DNA of 64,000 nt, taken from NCBI RefSeq assembly GCF_000519305.1, contig NZ_KI912610.1:124183-188182 (forward strand), given 5' to 3'. Position 1 is the first letter of the stretch; each line of letters begins with the position of its first letter. Origin of the DNA: Mesorhizobium ciceri WSM4083. Its GTDB lineage: Bacteria; Pseudomonadota; Alphaproteobacteria; Rhizobiales; Rhizobiaceae. The notes beneath the pieces were generated by a model. It was not told where the DNA came from, made no database searches, and saw nothing but the letters and a program-made list of their open reading frames with translations. This document shows, one piece after another, positions 40,168 to 49,836 of this stretch. Position numbers and translations under genes: made by a program.

Positions 40168-41382
40168 ATGACCAATGAGTTGGGCGACATCGGATTCGGC
40201 TATCGGCCACGCGCCGCCTATGCCTGCGATCCGGGAAACTCGCGCGGACGGCTGTTCGACGAGGTGGAAAGCCCGACCCGCACGCCGTTCCAGCGTGACC
40301 GTGACCGCATCATCCATTCGACGGCCTTCCGGCGGCTGAAGCACAAGACGCAGGTCTTCATCGCCCATGAAGGCGACCACTATCGCACCCGCCTGACCCA
40401 TTCGATCGAAGTGGCGCAGATCGCGCGCGCCCTGGCACGGGCACTGCGCGGCGACGAGGATCTGGCCGAGGCGGTGGCACTGGTGCATGATTTCGGCCAC
40501 ACGCCCTTCGGCCACACCGGCGAGGACGCGCTCAACGAGAAGATGGTTACCTGGGGCGGCTTCGACCATAACGCGCAATCGTTGCGCATCGTGACGAGGC
40601 TTGAGGCGCGCTACGCCGAATTCGACGGGCTCAACCTGACCTGGGAAACGCTGGAAGGCCTGGTCAAGCACAATGGGCCGCTGACGGACGCCAACGGCAA
40701 GGGTCTGAAAGGGCCGGTGCCGCAGGCGATCCGTGATTATTCGCAACTGCACGATCTCGAACTCGACCGGTTCGCCGGCATCGAGGCGCAATGCGCGGCG
40801 ATCGCCGACGATATCGCCTACAACACGCATGACATCGATGACGGCTTGAGGGCAGGGCTTTTGACGCTGGACATGCTGGAGACGGTTTCGCTGCCGGGAA
40901 CGATCCTGAAAGGCGTGCGCGCACGCTATCCCTCCCTCGACGCCGTGCGCACCGGCCACGAACTGATGCGGCGGCAGATAACCGCCATGGTCGAGGACGT
41001 GATCAAGTCGACGACCGCCAATCTCGATCGCATCAGGCCGCGGAGCGCCGATGCGGTGAGGGCAGCCGGCGAGACGATGGTGGTTTTCTCGGCCGAAATG
41101 GCTGCCTTGGAGAAAGAACTGAAGGCCTTTTTGTACAAGCACCTCTACCGGCACACGGAAGTCATGCGGGTGCGCGCGGACGCCGAGCAGATCGTCAAAA
41201 ATCTGTTCGACGCCTATTTCGCCGATCCGCGCGCCATGCCGGATGGCTGGCGCGAGGGGCTGGATCGGGCCGATGATCGCATCAAGGCGCGCAGCGTCGC
41301 CGACTTCCTGGCGGGTATGACCGACACCTACGCGCTCAAGGAACACCGGCGTTTGTTTGACCATACGCCTGAATTGGGCTAG
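40168..41382 (+). CDS. dgt: Deoxyguanosinetriphosphate triphosphohydrolase-like protein
   Basis: The 404-residue HD-domain protein has FRRLKHKTQVF and then RTRLTHSIEVAQIARALARA, with the first His. HDFGHTPFGHTGEDAL supplies the HD pair. The family splits dNTPs, often dGTP, into nucleoside and triphosphate, and affects nucleotide pools. It is divergent from erpA with 90 bases between. argS follows 75 bases downstream on the same strand, a pairing common in rhizobia. Confidence 0.92.
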   Translation: MTNELGDIGFGYRPRAAYACDPGNSRGRLFDEVESPTRTPFQRDRDRIIHSTAFRRLKHKTQVFIAHEGDHYRTRLTHSIEVAQIARALARALRGDEDLAEAVALVHDFGHTPFGHTGEDALNEKMVTWGGFDHNAQSLRIVTRLEARYAEFDGLNLTWETLEGLVKHNGPLTDANGKGLKGPVPQAIRDYSQLHDLELDRFAGIEAQCAAIADDIAYNTHDIDDGLRAGLLTLDMLETVSLPGTILKGVRARYPSLDAVRTGHELMRRQITAMVEDVIKSTTANLDRIRPRSADAVRAAGETMVVFSAEMAALEKELKAFLYKHLYRHTEVMRVRADAEQIVKNLFDAYFADPRAMPDGWREGLDRADDRIKARSVADFLAGMTDTYALKEHRRLFDHTPELG

Positions 41383-41457
41383 GGCGGGCTCGATTTTGCC
41401 GGCCAACGAGCCGGATTCGCTGCAAAGCCGCCAGAGCCAGACCCCAGAGTCACACAA

Positions 41458-43215
41458 ATGAACATCTTCGCCGATTTCACCGCGCGAATCATAAAAGCCG
41501 TCGAAGCGCTTGATCTGAAAGACAAAGACGGCGTTTCGCCTGACCTGTCGCGCATTGCCGTCGAGCCGCCGCGCGACGCCAGCCACGGCGACCTGGCGAC
41601 CAATGCGGCGATGGTGCTGGCCAAGCCGACCGGCCAGAACCCGCGCGCGCTGGCCGAAAGGCTGGCGCAGGCGTTGCGCGACGACAAGGATGTCGCGGCA
41701 ACAGAGGTGGCTGGCCCCGGTTTCGTCAATCTCAGGCTGAAGGACGGCTTCTGGCAGACACATCTGATCGCACTGCTCGGCGAGGGCCGCAACTATGGCC
41801 GCTCGACGGTTGGCGCTGGCCGGAAGACCAATGTCGAATATGTCTCGGCCAACCCGACAGGCCCGATGCATGTCGGCCATTGCCGGGGTGCTGTCGTCGG
41901 CGACGCGCTCGCCAATCTGATGGCGTTTGCCGGCTACGACGTGACCAAGGAATATATCATCAACGACGCTGGCGGACAGATCGACGTGCTCGGTCGCTCG
42001 GTCATACTGCGGTATCGGGAGGCACTCGGCGACGAGATCGGCGAGATTCCGCCCGGCCTTTATCCAGGCGATTATTTGGTTCCTCTCGGCCAGGCGCTGG
42101 CGAAAGAGTTCGGCCGCAGTCTGCTCCAGATGCCGGAGGACGAGGCGCTAGCTATCGTCAAAGACCGCGCCATCGATGCGATGATGGCGATGATCCGCGA
42201 TGATCTGGCGCTTCTCAACGTGCATCACGACGTGTTCTTCTCGGAACGTACGTTACACGCCGACAATGCCAGGAAGATCCGCTTGGCGATCAACGATCTG
42301 ACGCTGAAGGGCCATATCTACAAGGGCAAGCTGCCGCCGCCCAAGGGCGAGAAACCCGACGATTGGGAGGATCGCGAGCAGACGCTGTTCCGCTCGACCG
42401 CGGTCGGCGACGACATGGACCGGGCGCTGGTCAAGTCCGATGGCTCGTTCACCTATTTCGCCGCCGACGTCGCCTATCTCAAGGACAAGGTCGATCGCGG
42501 CTTCGTCGACCTGATCTATGTGCTCGGCGCCGACCATGGCGGCTACGTCAAGCGGTTGGAAGCCTTGGCGCGGGCGATTGCCGGCGATGAAGTGAAGCTC
42601 ACGGTTCTGCTTTGCAATCTCGTCAAGCTGTTTCGCGACGGCGAGCCGGTCCGAATGGGAAAAAGGGCTGGGAATTTCATCACGGCGCGGGAAGTCATTG
42701 AAGAGGTGGGCCGCGACGCGGTGCGCTTCATGATGCTGTTCCGCAAGGGTGATGCGCCGCTGGATTTCGATTTCGCCAAGGTCACCGAGCAGTCCAAGGA
42801 CAATCCGGTGTTCTATGTCCAGTACGCCTCGGCGCGCTGTCATTCGGTGTTCCGGCAGGCGAGCGAGCAACTGGGCGAAGCCAATTTCGACCGCAACAGC
42901 CTGGCCTCGGCCGCGGCATTGCTCACCGACGAGGGCGAGATCGGCCTGATCCGCAAGCTTGCCGAATACCCGCGGCTGATCGAGTCCGCCGCCCTTGCGC
43001 TCGAGCCGCATCGGCTGGCATTTTACCTCTATGACCTGGCCTCCAGCTTCCACGGACACTGGAACCGTGGCACGGATAATCCGGACTTACGTTTTGTTAA
43101 GGTTAACGACCGACAATTGACGCATGCCAGACTAGGGCTGGTGCAGGCTGTTTCGGACGTTTTGACGTCCGGCCTGACGTTGATCGGAGCCGCCGCGCCC
43201 ACCGAAATGCGTTAG
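41458..43215 (+). CDS. argS: Arginyl-tRNA synthetase
   Basis: The 585-residue class I synthetase has NPTGPMHVGH with HVGH at 138-141. The ADHGGYVKR region and VRMGKRAGNFIT occupy the KMSK position; the lysine motif is altered, as in many ArgRS. The C-terminal anticodon-binding domain (YVQYASARCHSVFR, then LYDLASSFHGHW) completes it. It charges tRNA-Arg. The SPOR-domain gene follows about 100 bases downstream. Confidence 0.96.
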   Translation: MNIFADFTARIIKAVEALDLKDKDGVSPDLSRIAVEPPRDASHGDLATNAAMVLAKPTGQNPRALAERLAQALRDDKDVAATEVAGPGFVNLRLKDGFWQTHLIALLGEGRNYGRSTVGAGRKTNVEYVSANPTGPMHVGHCRGAVVGDALANLMAFAGYDVTKEYIINDAGGQIDVLGRSVILRYREALGDEIGEIPPGLYPGDYLVPLGQALAKEFGRSLLQMPEDEALAIVKDRAIDAMMAMIRDDLALLNVHHDVFFSERTLHADNARKIRLAINDLTLKGHIYKGKLPPPKGEKPDDWEDREQTLFRSTAVGDDMDRALVKSDGSFTYFAADVAYLKDKVDRGFVDLIYVLGADHGGYVKRLEALARAIAGDEVKLTVLLCNLVKLFRDGEPVRMGKRAGNFITAREVIEEVGRDAVRFMMLFRKGDAPLDFDFAKVTEQSKDNPVFYVQYASARCHSVFRQASEQLGEANFDRNSLASAAALLTDEGEIGLIRKLAEYPRLIESAALALEPHRLAFYLYDLASSFHGHWNRGTDNPDLRFVKVNDRQLTHARLGLVQAVSDVLTSGLTLIGAAAPTEMR

Positions 43216-43318
43216 GTTTGACTAAATAACCTGTCACCTTTTGCCCACATTGCGCTGGTAAGGGCCAACCCTACGCGACGTCCATGGCGTCCGAATGAGT
43301 GCGAGTTCGGGAACAATA

Positions 43319-46300
43319 ATGGCAGACAGAACCCAGCTGAGAGTAGCCGACAACAACGACATCGCTGACGATGATCCGTTCGCGGAGCTGACCAGGATCA
43401 TGGGATTCGACCCGCGCCAGCCGGTCAGGCCGCAATCGCCCGCCCAGCCGCAGGCCCCAGCCGCCGATCACGGGCTCGAAGAGGGCGATTTCGATATCGA
43501 TCTCGAGAAAGAAATGATGGGCGAGTTCGGCGCTGACGACAGCGACGCCGCTCCGGTTGTGCAGGCTCATGAGCCGAGCTTCGTGCATGAGCCGGCATTC
43601 GAAGCGGCTGACGCCAGCGCGATGGACGAGCTTTCGGTGTCGCTCGACGACGATTTCCAACTGGACATGGCTGAGATGGACGACCACGTCGCCAGCGCCA
43701 GCCATGCGGTCGCTGCTGAAGCCGCGCCGTCCGTCGAGCCCGCTTTCGCGTCTGATTTTGGCGATGCCGTTGCCGGTTCGCTTGAGGACGTGTCCCCCTT
43801 CGAGGACGATCAGTCGATGGCGGACGAGCTTGCCGCCTCGCTCGACCAGGATCTTCGGATCGATGAGGAAGCCGAAGAGGCCCGGTACGCCGTTGCCGAC
43901 ACGCCCGCTTCTGTCGAGCCCCTTGCCTCCGATGGCGAATTCGACGATGCGGTGGCGGTGTCGCTTGAAGACGAGCTGATGCTCGACGACCATTCGGCGG
44001 CGGAACAGTCATTCATGGCCGCCGATCCCGTCGAGCATGCCATGCCGGAGCAGGCGGCGGCGCGTGACGGCCAGGCCATCTCCGACGAGAGCTTTGCCGG
44101 CCATTTCGATGATGCCATGGCCGATGTCGACATGGATTTCGACGTTCGCGCCGATGAACCGACCGCCTTCGATGAGCCGGAAGCGCATGATGCGCTTGCC
44201 GATGCTGCGGACGCAACAGGCGAGATTCCCAGCCCTGAAGGCATGTCGGACGATGCTTTTGACCTGAATTTGGACGACGCGTTTGCCGAAACGGCCGAAG
44301 AGCCGGTCGCCGAGGTTGCCGCCGCTACGGTCCAGCCGGCGGCGCCAGAAGCCAATGTCGCGCCGGCGGTGCACGCCCCGATCGCGGACGAGCGGAGCCT
44401 GGAAGACGAGTTGAATGCGCTGCTGGGTGCCATGACGGCGCGCACGGCGCCGGTGGCCAGCGAGCCTGTCACGGCTCAGCCGGCTGTCGCTGCCCTGCCG
44501 CCTGTTGCCGAGCCCGCCGAGGAACCGGCCGACCTTGTCGGCGACCTTGACTGGGATCTTGACGAATCCACGCCTGAGCAGAATCGGCATGTCGGCACGG
44601 CCCAGGCGGCCGATGCGGATATTGACAATCTTATGCCTGATGAACTCCAGGATCCGAACTCGGACACCATTGGCGATGTCGATTTCGACGACGATGCGCT
44701 CGACGTGGCTTTGGCCCAGGGCCTTGATCCGCGTGACGAAGCCGCTCCCCGGGACAATTCGGCGGATTCTCTCGATTGGCTTGCGGAGCGTTCCCAACCG
44801 ACAGAGCCGACGCGTTCGTGGAGCCGCGTGACGCCGGTTCCGCAGCAGCCGTCATTCAGCGCACAGCCTGCGTTCAGCGCTCAGTCGGCCGCTTCGATGG
44901 CATCCATGGCCGCAGCGCCGGCAGTCGCCGCCATGACGTCCTATCGTTCGTCAGACCCGGTCGAGACCGTGGCTCCCGCTGCCCCGGTGTCGGCGCCGCA
45001 ATCGCGCCAGCCGGCGCGTTACGAAGACATGCCCGATGTCGAGACGGTCGATGTGCCCGAGCGTGTCGTGGCGCTGGCGGACGATCTCGATATCCCCGAA
45101 CTGCACTTCGACGAAGACCAGCCGGCGTCGCCTGGCTACGACGATCTCGATGCCGAGTTCTCCAGCCTTCTCTCCGAGATGAACGCGGTGGAGGTCGCTG
45201 CCGCTCCCGCAAACAATGCGGCCGGCGCGTCTTACGATGATGACTCCTATGCCGCGGGCTTCAAGCCGGGCTATGACAGCCTCAAGCCGGGCTATGACGG
45301 GGTCAAGCCGGGCTATGAGCCGGAAGCGCGAACCTATGCGGCGCGGCCGATGGACATGTCTGCCCGCGCGGCGGCGCCCACGGGTTATGCCGACGCCTCT
45401 GGCTTCGACCTCGACAGTCTGCCAGGGAGCCAGCCGGTTTCCCAAGCCGATGATTTCACCGTCGATGAACTCGACTACGATCCCGAACTCGACGAGGCTA
45501 TGGCTGTTCCGGGGCTCGGCGAGCGTGAGGCCGCGAGGCCGTCGCGCGGACGCGGCCTGTTCATCGCCGCGATTGTCGGCGCGGTCGCGGTCGCGGGCGG
45601 TCTCGGTGCCTTTGCGCTGTCCTTTGGCGGCAAGGGCGGCAGCGAAGCGCCTGTCATTGTCAAGGCCGACAACGCGCCGATCAAGGTCAAGCCGGAGAAT
45701 CCGGGCGGCGCCGTGGTGCCCAATCAGGACAACAAGGTCTACGACGCGGTCAGGGGCGCAAAGCCGGCCGAGCCGGTCCAGGAAAAGCTGGTCACCAACA
45801 CCGAAGAGCCGGTGGACGTGCAGGCGAAGGACCCGGCCCGCGCCATCGATCTTTCGCCCGACCAGAATGCAGCCGCCGCTGGAACCGATGTCGGCAATGC
45901 CGCGCCGATGGCCGGCGCCGCTTCGGCCGACAATACGGCGCCAGCGCCCAAGTCCGAGGACCGCATCGCGCAGGTGCTGCAGGATGCCGACAAGGGCACA
46001 AATGCCGATGTCGTCGCCGTTGCGCCGCGCAAGGTGAGGACCATGGTGGTCAAGTCGGACGGTTCGCTGGTGCCGCGTGAAGATCCGGCGGCGCCCGCCG
46101 CTCCGCAAGTGGCCGCTACCGAGCCGGTCGACCCGGCGCCGCAGCATGTTGCCCCGACGGCGCAAGCGGATGCGGACCAGACCGGCACCGTGGCGCCGGC
46201 CGCCGCCCAGGCGGACGACGAGCCGGCCCTCAAGCCGGTGGCCAAGCCGAAGGCCGAGGCCCAATCGGCCAACACGCCGGCAAAGGTTCCGCTCGCGCCG

Positions 46301-46636
46301 CAGCGTCCGTCCGACCAGCCCGTCGACGTCGTCGGCGAGGTCAAGCCCGATCAGGTTGCGTCCATCGATCCGGCATCGACCGCGGCCGGCGGTGGCTCGT
46401 GGTCGATGCAGATCGCCTCGCAGCCGACGGTCGAAAGCGCCCAGTCCAGCTATCAGGATCTGCAGCGCCGCTACGGCAGCGTGCTTGCCGGGCGTACCGC
46501 CAACATCGTCAAGGCCGAGATCGCCGGCAAAGGCACGTTTTACCGCGTGCGCGTTCCGGCCCAGTCGCGCAATGACGCGATCAATTTGTGCACCAGCTAC
46601 AAGGCCGCCGGCGGCAACTGCTTCGTCTCGCGCTAA
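43319..46636 (+). CDS. Large acidic membrane protein with C-terminal SPOR domain
   Basis: I use the ATG at 43319 (MADRTQLRVADNNDIADDDP); 43295 is also possible. Of 1,105 residues, about 1-740 are a very acidic, Asp/Glu/Ala/Pro-rich cytoplasmic region. Short repeats GYDSLKPGYDGVKPGYEPE lie near 650. A membrane segment is at about 745-770 (GLFIAAIVGAVAVAGGLGAF). A periplasmic linker follows, and residues about 1024-1105 are the SPOR domain (WSMQIASQPTVESAQSSYQD). SPOR domains bind denuded septal peptidoglycan, so a division role is likely. Confidence 0.85.
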   Translation: MADRTQLRVADNNDIADDDPFAELTRIMGFDPRQPVRPQSPAQPQAPAADHGLEEGDFDIDLEKEMMGEFGADDSDAAPVVQAHEPSFVHEPAFEAADASAMDELSVSLDDDFQLDMAEMDDHVASASHAVAAEAAPSVEPAFASDFGDAVAGSLEDVSPFEDDQSMADELAASLDQDLRIDEEAEEARYAVADTPASVEPLASDGEFDDAVAVSLEDELMLDDHSAAEQSFMAADPVEHAMPEQAAARDGQAISDESFAGHFDDAMADVDMDFDVRADEPTAFDEPEAHDALADAADATGEIPSPEGMSDDAFDLNLDDAFAETAEEPVAEVAAATVQPAAPEANVAPAVHAPIADERSLEDELNALLGAMTARTAPVASEPVTAQPAVAALPPVAEPAEEPADLVGDLDWDLDESTPEQNRHVGTAQAADADIDNLMPDELQDPNSDTIGDVDFDDDALDVALAQGLDPRDEAAPRDNSADSLDWLAERSQPTEPTRSWSRVTPVPQQPSFSAQPAFSAQSAASMASMAAAPAVAAMTSYRSSDPVETVAPAAPVSAPQSRQPARYEDMPDVETVDVPERVVALADDLDIPELHFDEDQPASPGYDDLDAEFSSLLSEMNAVEVAAAPANNAAGASYDDDSYAAGFKPGYDSLKPGYDGVKPGYEPEARTYAARPMDMSARAAAPTGYADASGFDLDSLPGSQPVSQADDFTVDELDYDPELDEAMAVPGLGEREAARPSRGRGLFIAAIVGAVAVAGGLGAFALSFGGKGGSEAPVIVKADNAPIKVKPENPGGAVVPNQDNKVYDAVRGAKPAEPVQEKLVTNTEEPVDVQAKDPARAIDLSPDQNAAAAGTDVGNAAPMAGAASADNTAPAPKSEDRIAQVLQDADKGTNADVVAVAPRKVRTMVVKSDGSLVPREDPAAPAAPQVAATEPVDPAPQHVAPTAQADADQTGTVAPAAAQADDEPALKPVAKPKAEAQSANTPAKVPLAPQRPSDQPVDVVGEVKPDQVASIDPASTAAGGGSWSMQIASQPTVESAQSSYQDLQRRYGSVLAGRTANIVKAEIAGKGTFYRVRVPAQSRNDAINLCTSYKAAGGNCFVSR

Positions 46637-46654
46637 AGCCGGAGCCAACCAATT

Positions 46655-46688
46655 AAAAGCCGGCGCGGTCCACCGCGCCGGCTTTTTT
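46655..46688 (+). terminator. Strong intrinsic terminator after the SPOR gene
   Basis: A 14-bp perfect stem AAAAGCCGGCGCGG (46655-46668) and CCGCGCCGGCTTTT (46673-46686) with a TCCA loop, ending in a T-run to 46688. Confidence 0.9.
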
Positions 46689-46769
46689 CATGGGGAAAGC
46701 AGATCCGGCGTTGCACTGGATGAATCCCTGGCGATTCCCTTTGATCGCACAAAGCCCTAAACTGCCGAC

Positions 46770-47789
46770 ATGACCGAATCAAAATCCATGATCCTCGGCT
46801 GTGCCGGGAAATCGCTCACCCGCGAAGAAATCAATTTCTATCGCAATGAATGCCCGTGGGCCTTCATCCTGTTTGCGCGCAACATTGGCGAGACCGAACA
46901 GATCCGCGATCTGGTCGCCGAGATGCGGGACTGCATTGGGCGCCCGGACGCGCTGGTGTTCATCGATCAGGAAGGCGGCCGTGTGCAGCGCTTGCGACCG
47001 CCGCTGGCGCCGAACTATCCCGCCGGCGGCGCGCTGGGCGCGCTGTGGCGCGACGATCATGATGCCGGCGCCCGCGCGGCCTGGCTGATGGCGCGGCTGC
47101 ATGCCTTCGACCTGCTGCGCTACGGCATTACAGCCGATTGCCTGCCGGTGCTCGACGTGCCGATCGAAGGCGCCAGCGATGTCATCGGCGCGCGTGCCTA
47201 CGGCAAGGACCCGTGGCCGGTGATCGAACTCGGCCGCGCAGCCGCGGAGGGACTGATGTCGGGCGGCGTGCTGCCGGTCATGAAGCATATTCCGGGTCAT
47301 GGGCGTGCCTTTGCCGACACGCATTTCGAACTGCCAGTGGTCAATGCCTCGCTCAGCGACCTGCAGCGGCATGATTTCGCCCCGTTCAAGGAGCTTAGCC
47401 ATCTGCCGATGGCGATGACAGCCCATGTCGTCTACAGCGCGATCGACCCCAACAATCCGGCGACCACCTCCGGCAAGGTCATCGACGAGATCATCCGGCG
47501 CGAAATCGGCTTCGACGGACTGCTGATGAGCGACGACACCTCGATGAAGGCACTTTCTGGGGATTTCCCGACAAAGGCGGCCTCGATCCTTGCGGCGGGC
47601 TGCGATCTGGTCCTTCACTGCAACGGCGTTTTCGAGGAGATGGCCGGCATCGCATCGCGCACCACGGGGCTTGAGGGCACGTCGCTGGAGCGCGCAAAGC
47701 GGGCGCTGACCTATATAAAGGACCGTGACACGGTCGAAGAAACCGAAATACGTGCCGAATTCGCCACCTACTTCGACGCGGTGGCATAG
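46770..47789 (+). CDS. nagZ: Beta-N-acetylhexosaminidase NagZ (GH3)
   Basis: The 339-residue protein has VFIDQEGGRVQRLRPP, then KHIPGHGRAFADTHFELP, which carries the catalytic-loop histidine. LLMSDDTSMKAL holds the nucleophile aspartate. All fit cytoplasmic NagZ, which removes GlcNAc from muropeptides in cell-wall recycling. It lacks a signal peptide. It starts a likely operon with scpA and scpB (spacing 20 bases, then four-base overlap). Confidence 0.94.
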   Translation: MTESKSMILGCAGKSLTREEINFYRNECPWAFILFARNIGETEQIRDLVAEMRDCIGRPDALVFIDQEGGRVQRLRPPLAPNYPAGGALGALWRDDHDAGARAAWLMARLHAFDLLRYGITADCLPVLDVPIEGASDVIGARAYGKDPWPVIELGRAAAEGLMSGGVLPVMKHIPGHGRAFADTHFELPVVNASLSDLQRHDFAPFKELSHLPMAMTAHVVYSAIDPNNPATTSGKVIDEIIRREIGFDGLLMSDDTSMKALSGDFPTKAASILAAGCDLVLHCNGVFEEMAGIASRTTGLEGTSLERAKRALTYIKDRDTVEETEIRAEFATYFDAVA

Positions 47790-47809
47790 CAAAGGGAAAG
47801 TGACAGGCA

Positions 47810-48652
47810 GTGGCGGAAACATTGGAAAGCAAGGCCGCGAAGGCCGCACCGATGGACCGTCTGTGGGCCGAGAATGACGATTCACGCGTCACCGGCGACC
47901 CGTCTCTGGTCGTCGACGTGGCCGGCTTCGAAGGTCCGCTCGATCTTCTGCTGCATCTTGCCCGCACCCAGAAGGTCGATCTGGCCCGCATTTCGATCCT
48001 GGCGCTGGTCGAGCAATATCTGACCTTTGTCGAGACGGCGAGGGCGCTCAGGCTGGAGCTTGCCGCCGACTATCTGGTGATGGCGGCGTGGCTGGCCTTC
48101 CTCAAGTCCAAGCTCCTGATCCCCAAGCAGCCCGGCGACGAGGGCGAAAGCGGCGAGGAACTGGCGGCGGTGCTGCAGTTCCGTCTGAAGCGGCTGGAAG
48201 CCATGCGCGACGCCTCGGCGCGGCTGGTCAACCGCAACCGGCTCGGCCGCGACGTGTTCGCGCGCGGTATGCCGGAAATGGTCATCGTCGAAAAGCGTAA
48301 CGCCTATTCGGCCTCGCTCTACGATCTCTTGACCGCCTATGCCCAGCAGCGGCAGAAGCAGGCGATCAACAATGTGACCATCGCCAGGCGCGGCGTCTGG
48401 TCGCTCAAGGACGCGCGCGACATCCTGACCCGCCTGGTCGGGGCTGCAAGTGACTGGACGGCGCTGGAAAGTTTTCTGATCGCGTACATGACCAGCCCCG
48501 AGGAGCGGCGCACGGCGATCGCCAGTTCGTTTGCGGCCACGCTGGAGCTGGTGCGCGACGGCACGATGGATGTGCGGCAGGATCAGACGTTCGCGCCGAT
48601 CTACCTGCGCGGCCGCACGCAGGCAATCAAGGCAGTCGAGGTGGCATCATGA
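47810..48652 (+). CDS. scpA: Segregation and condensation protein A
   Basis: The start is a GTG at 47810 with AAGGGAAAG upstream. The 280-residue kleisin has FEGPLDLLLHLARTQKVDLA near residue 40, the ScpA hallmark. LELAADYLVMAAWLAFLKSK follows, and the C-terminal winged helix holds the SMC-binding part. It links SMC heads with ScpB during chromosome condensation. The scpB gene overlaps its stop. Confidence 0.92.
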   Translation: MAETLESKAAKAAPMDRLWAENDDSRVTGDPSLVVDVAGFEGPLDLLLHLARTQKVDLARISILALVEQYLTFVETARALRLELAADYLVMAAWLAFLKSKLLIPKQPGDEGESGEELAAVLQFRLKRLEAMRDASARLVNRNRLGRDVFARGMPEMVIVEKRNAYSASLYDLLTAYAQQRQKQAINNVTIARRGVWSLKDARDILTRLVGAASDWTALESFLIAYMTSPEERRTAIASSFAATLELVRDGTMDVRQDQTFAPIYLRGRTQAIKAVEVAS

Positions 48653-49416
48653 GCGAACGCGCCAACGCTTCGGTTGTCCCGTTCAAGGTCGGCGATGAAC
48701 CCGAAGAGGAGTCGCTTTCCCAGGATCCGGCCGAGCAGCAGCTACAGAACCCGGCCGAGCGGCTGCATCTGGCCGAGGCCGTGCGCATGGCCGAGGCGAT
48801 CGTGTTCGCCAGCGCCGAACCCGTCAGCGAAAAGCAGCTTGCGGCCCGCCTTCCTGACGGCATCAACATCACCCTGGCCATGGCCGAGCTGCAGCAGATC
48901 TATGCGCGGCGCGGCGTCAATCTGGTGCGTGTCGGCGACGCCTGGGCGTTCCGCACTGCCGGCGACCTGGCTTTCCTGATGAGCAGGGATACCGTCCAGC
49001 AAAGGAAGCTCTCCCGCGCGGCTCTCGAAGTGCTGGCGATCATTGCCTATCACCAGCCGGTGACGCGTGCCGAGATCGAGGACATCCGCGGCGTCGAAAC
49101 TTCGAAAGGCACGCTCGACACGCTGCTGGAAACGGAATGGGTGCGCATGCGCGGCCGGCGTAAGACGCCCGGCCGCCCAGTCACCTACGGCACGACGGAG
49201 ACCTTTCTCGACCATTTCGCGCTGGAAGAGATCCGCGATCTTCCCGGCATGGAGGAACTGAAGGGGGCCGGACTGCTTTCGGGCCGCATGCCGTCGAATT
49301 TCTCCATTCCGCAGCCGCCGGCCGATCCCGACGCATTGACCGAGGACGAGGATGCGCTGACCGACATCGATCTCGAGGAACTCGGCCTGCTGACGCCGCG
49401 CGTCACGGAAGATTGA
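48649..49416 (+). CDS. scpB: Segregation and condensation protein B
   Basis: The 255-residue protein begins in an ATGA overlap with scpA. The two winged-helix domains are visible: RMAEAIVFASAEPVSEKQLA in the first, and ALEVLAIIAYHQPVTRAEIE with RGVETSKGTLDTLLETEW in the second. An acidic tail ends the protein. It dimerises and binds ScpA in the SMC complex. Confidence 0.93.
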   Translation: MSERANASVVPFKVGDEPEEESLSQDPAEQQLQNPAERLHLAEAVRMAEAIVFASAEPVSEKQLAARLPDGINITLAMAELQQIYARRGVNLVRVGDAWAFRTAGDLAFLMSRDTVQQRKLSRAALEVLAIIAYHQPVTRAEIEDIRGVETSKGTLDTLLETEWVRMRGRRKTPGRPVTYGTTETFLDHFALEEIRDLPGMEELKGAGLLSGRMPSNFSIPQPPADPDALTEDEDALTDIDLEELGLLTPRVTED

Positions 49417-49585
49417 CTGGCATTGGCGGCCAACTTGATGAGGATGCGCGGATTCGTAGCGGGCCTTCACGCCGAAAACGCGTGACATCCACCACCCTTT
49501 CATAAACTCTGTCGCAGTTGTGTTTGAATCCCAACGCGAAAACGCATAGATCATCGCCAGGGAAAACATTCGAGAGAGATTTGCT

Positions 49586-49807
49586 ATGGGTTCATTTTCG
49601 ATTTGGCATTGGCTGATCGTGCTGGTGATCGTGCTTTTGGTGTTCGGCCGCGGCAAGATTCCCGAGCTGATGGGCGATATGGCCAAGGGCATCAAGAGCT
49701 TCAAGAAGGGCATGGCCGACGACGAGGTTGCCGAAGACAAGCGCACCGTCGAACACCGTGCCGACGAGACCGTTGCGGCCGCGAAGGAAAAAGCCAGCAA
49801 GAGCTGA
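49586..49807 (+). CDS. tatA: Sec-independent protein translocase subunit TatA
   Basis: The 73-residue protein has the N-terminal membrane helix (WHWLIVLVIVLLVFGRGKIP) with the conserved FGRGKIPEL turn. The amphipathic helix GDMAKGIKSFKKGM follows, then a charged tail. It forms the pore-like oligomers of the twin-arginine pathway for folded proteins. Starts the tatABC operon, with a 169-base gap after scpB that probably carries its promoter. Confidence 0.95.
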   Translation: MGSFSIWHWLIVLVIVLLVFGRGKIPELMGDMAKGIKSFKKGMADDEVAEDKRTVEHRADETVAAAKEKASKS

Positions 49808-49836
49808 GCCCAAGGTTCTAGTCGGAACAGAGTGCC

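Noticed and set aside
40162..41880. 572-codon reverse open frame across dgt and argS
   Set aside because: It covers parts of two well-supported forward genes and has shadow-type composition.
45240..45340. Short tandem repeats in DNA, possible CRISPR-like array
   Set aside because: They are in-frame coding repeats (KPGYD) in the SPOR protein; unit and spacer sizes do not fit CRISPR. No CRISPR array or cas gene is seen anywhere.
44951..46648. 565-codon reverse open frame opposite the SPOR gene
   Set aside because: Arg/Gly/His-rich shadow of a repetitive acidic gene; no start signals.
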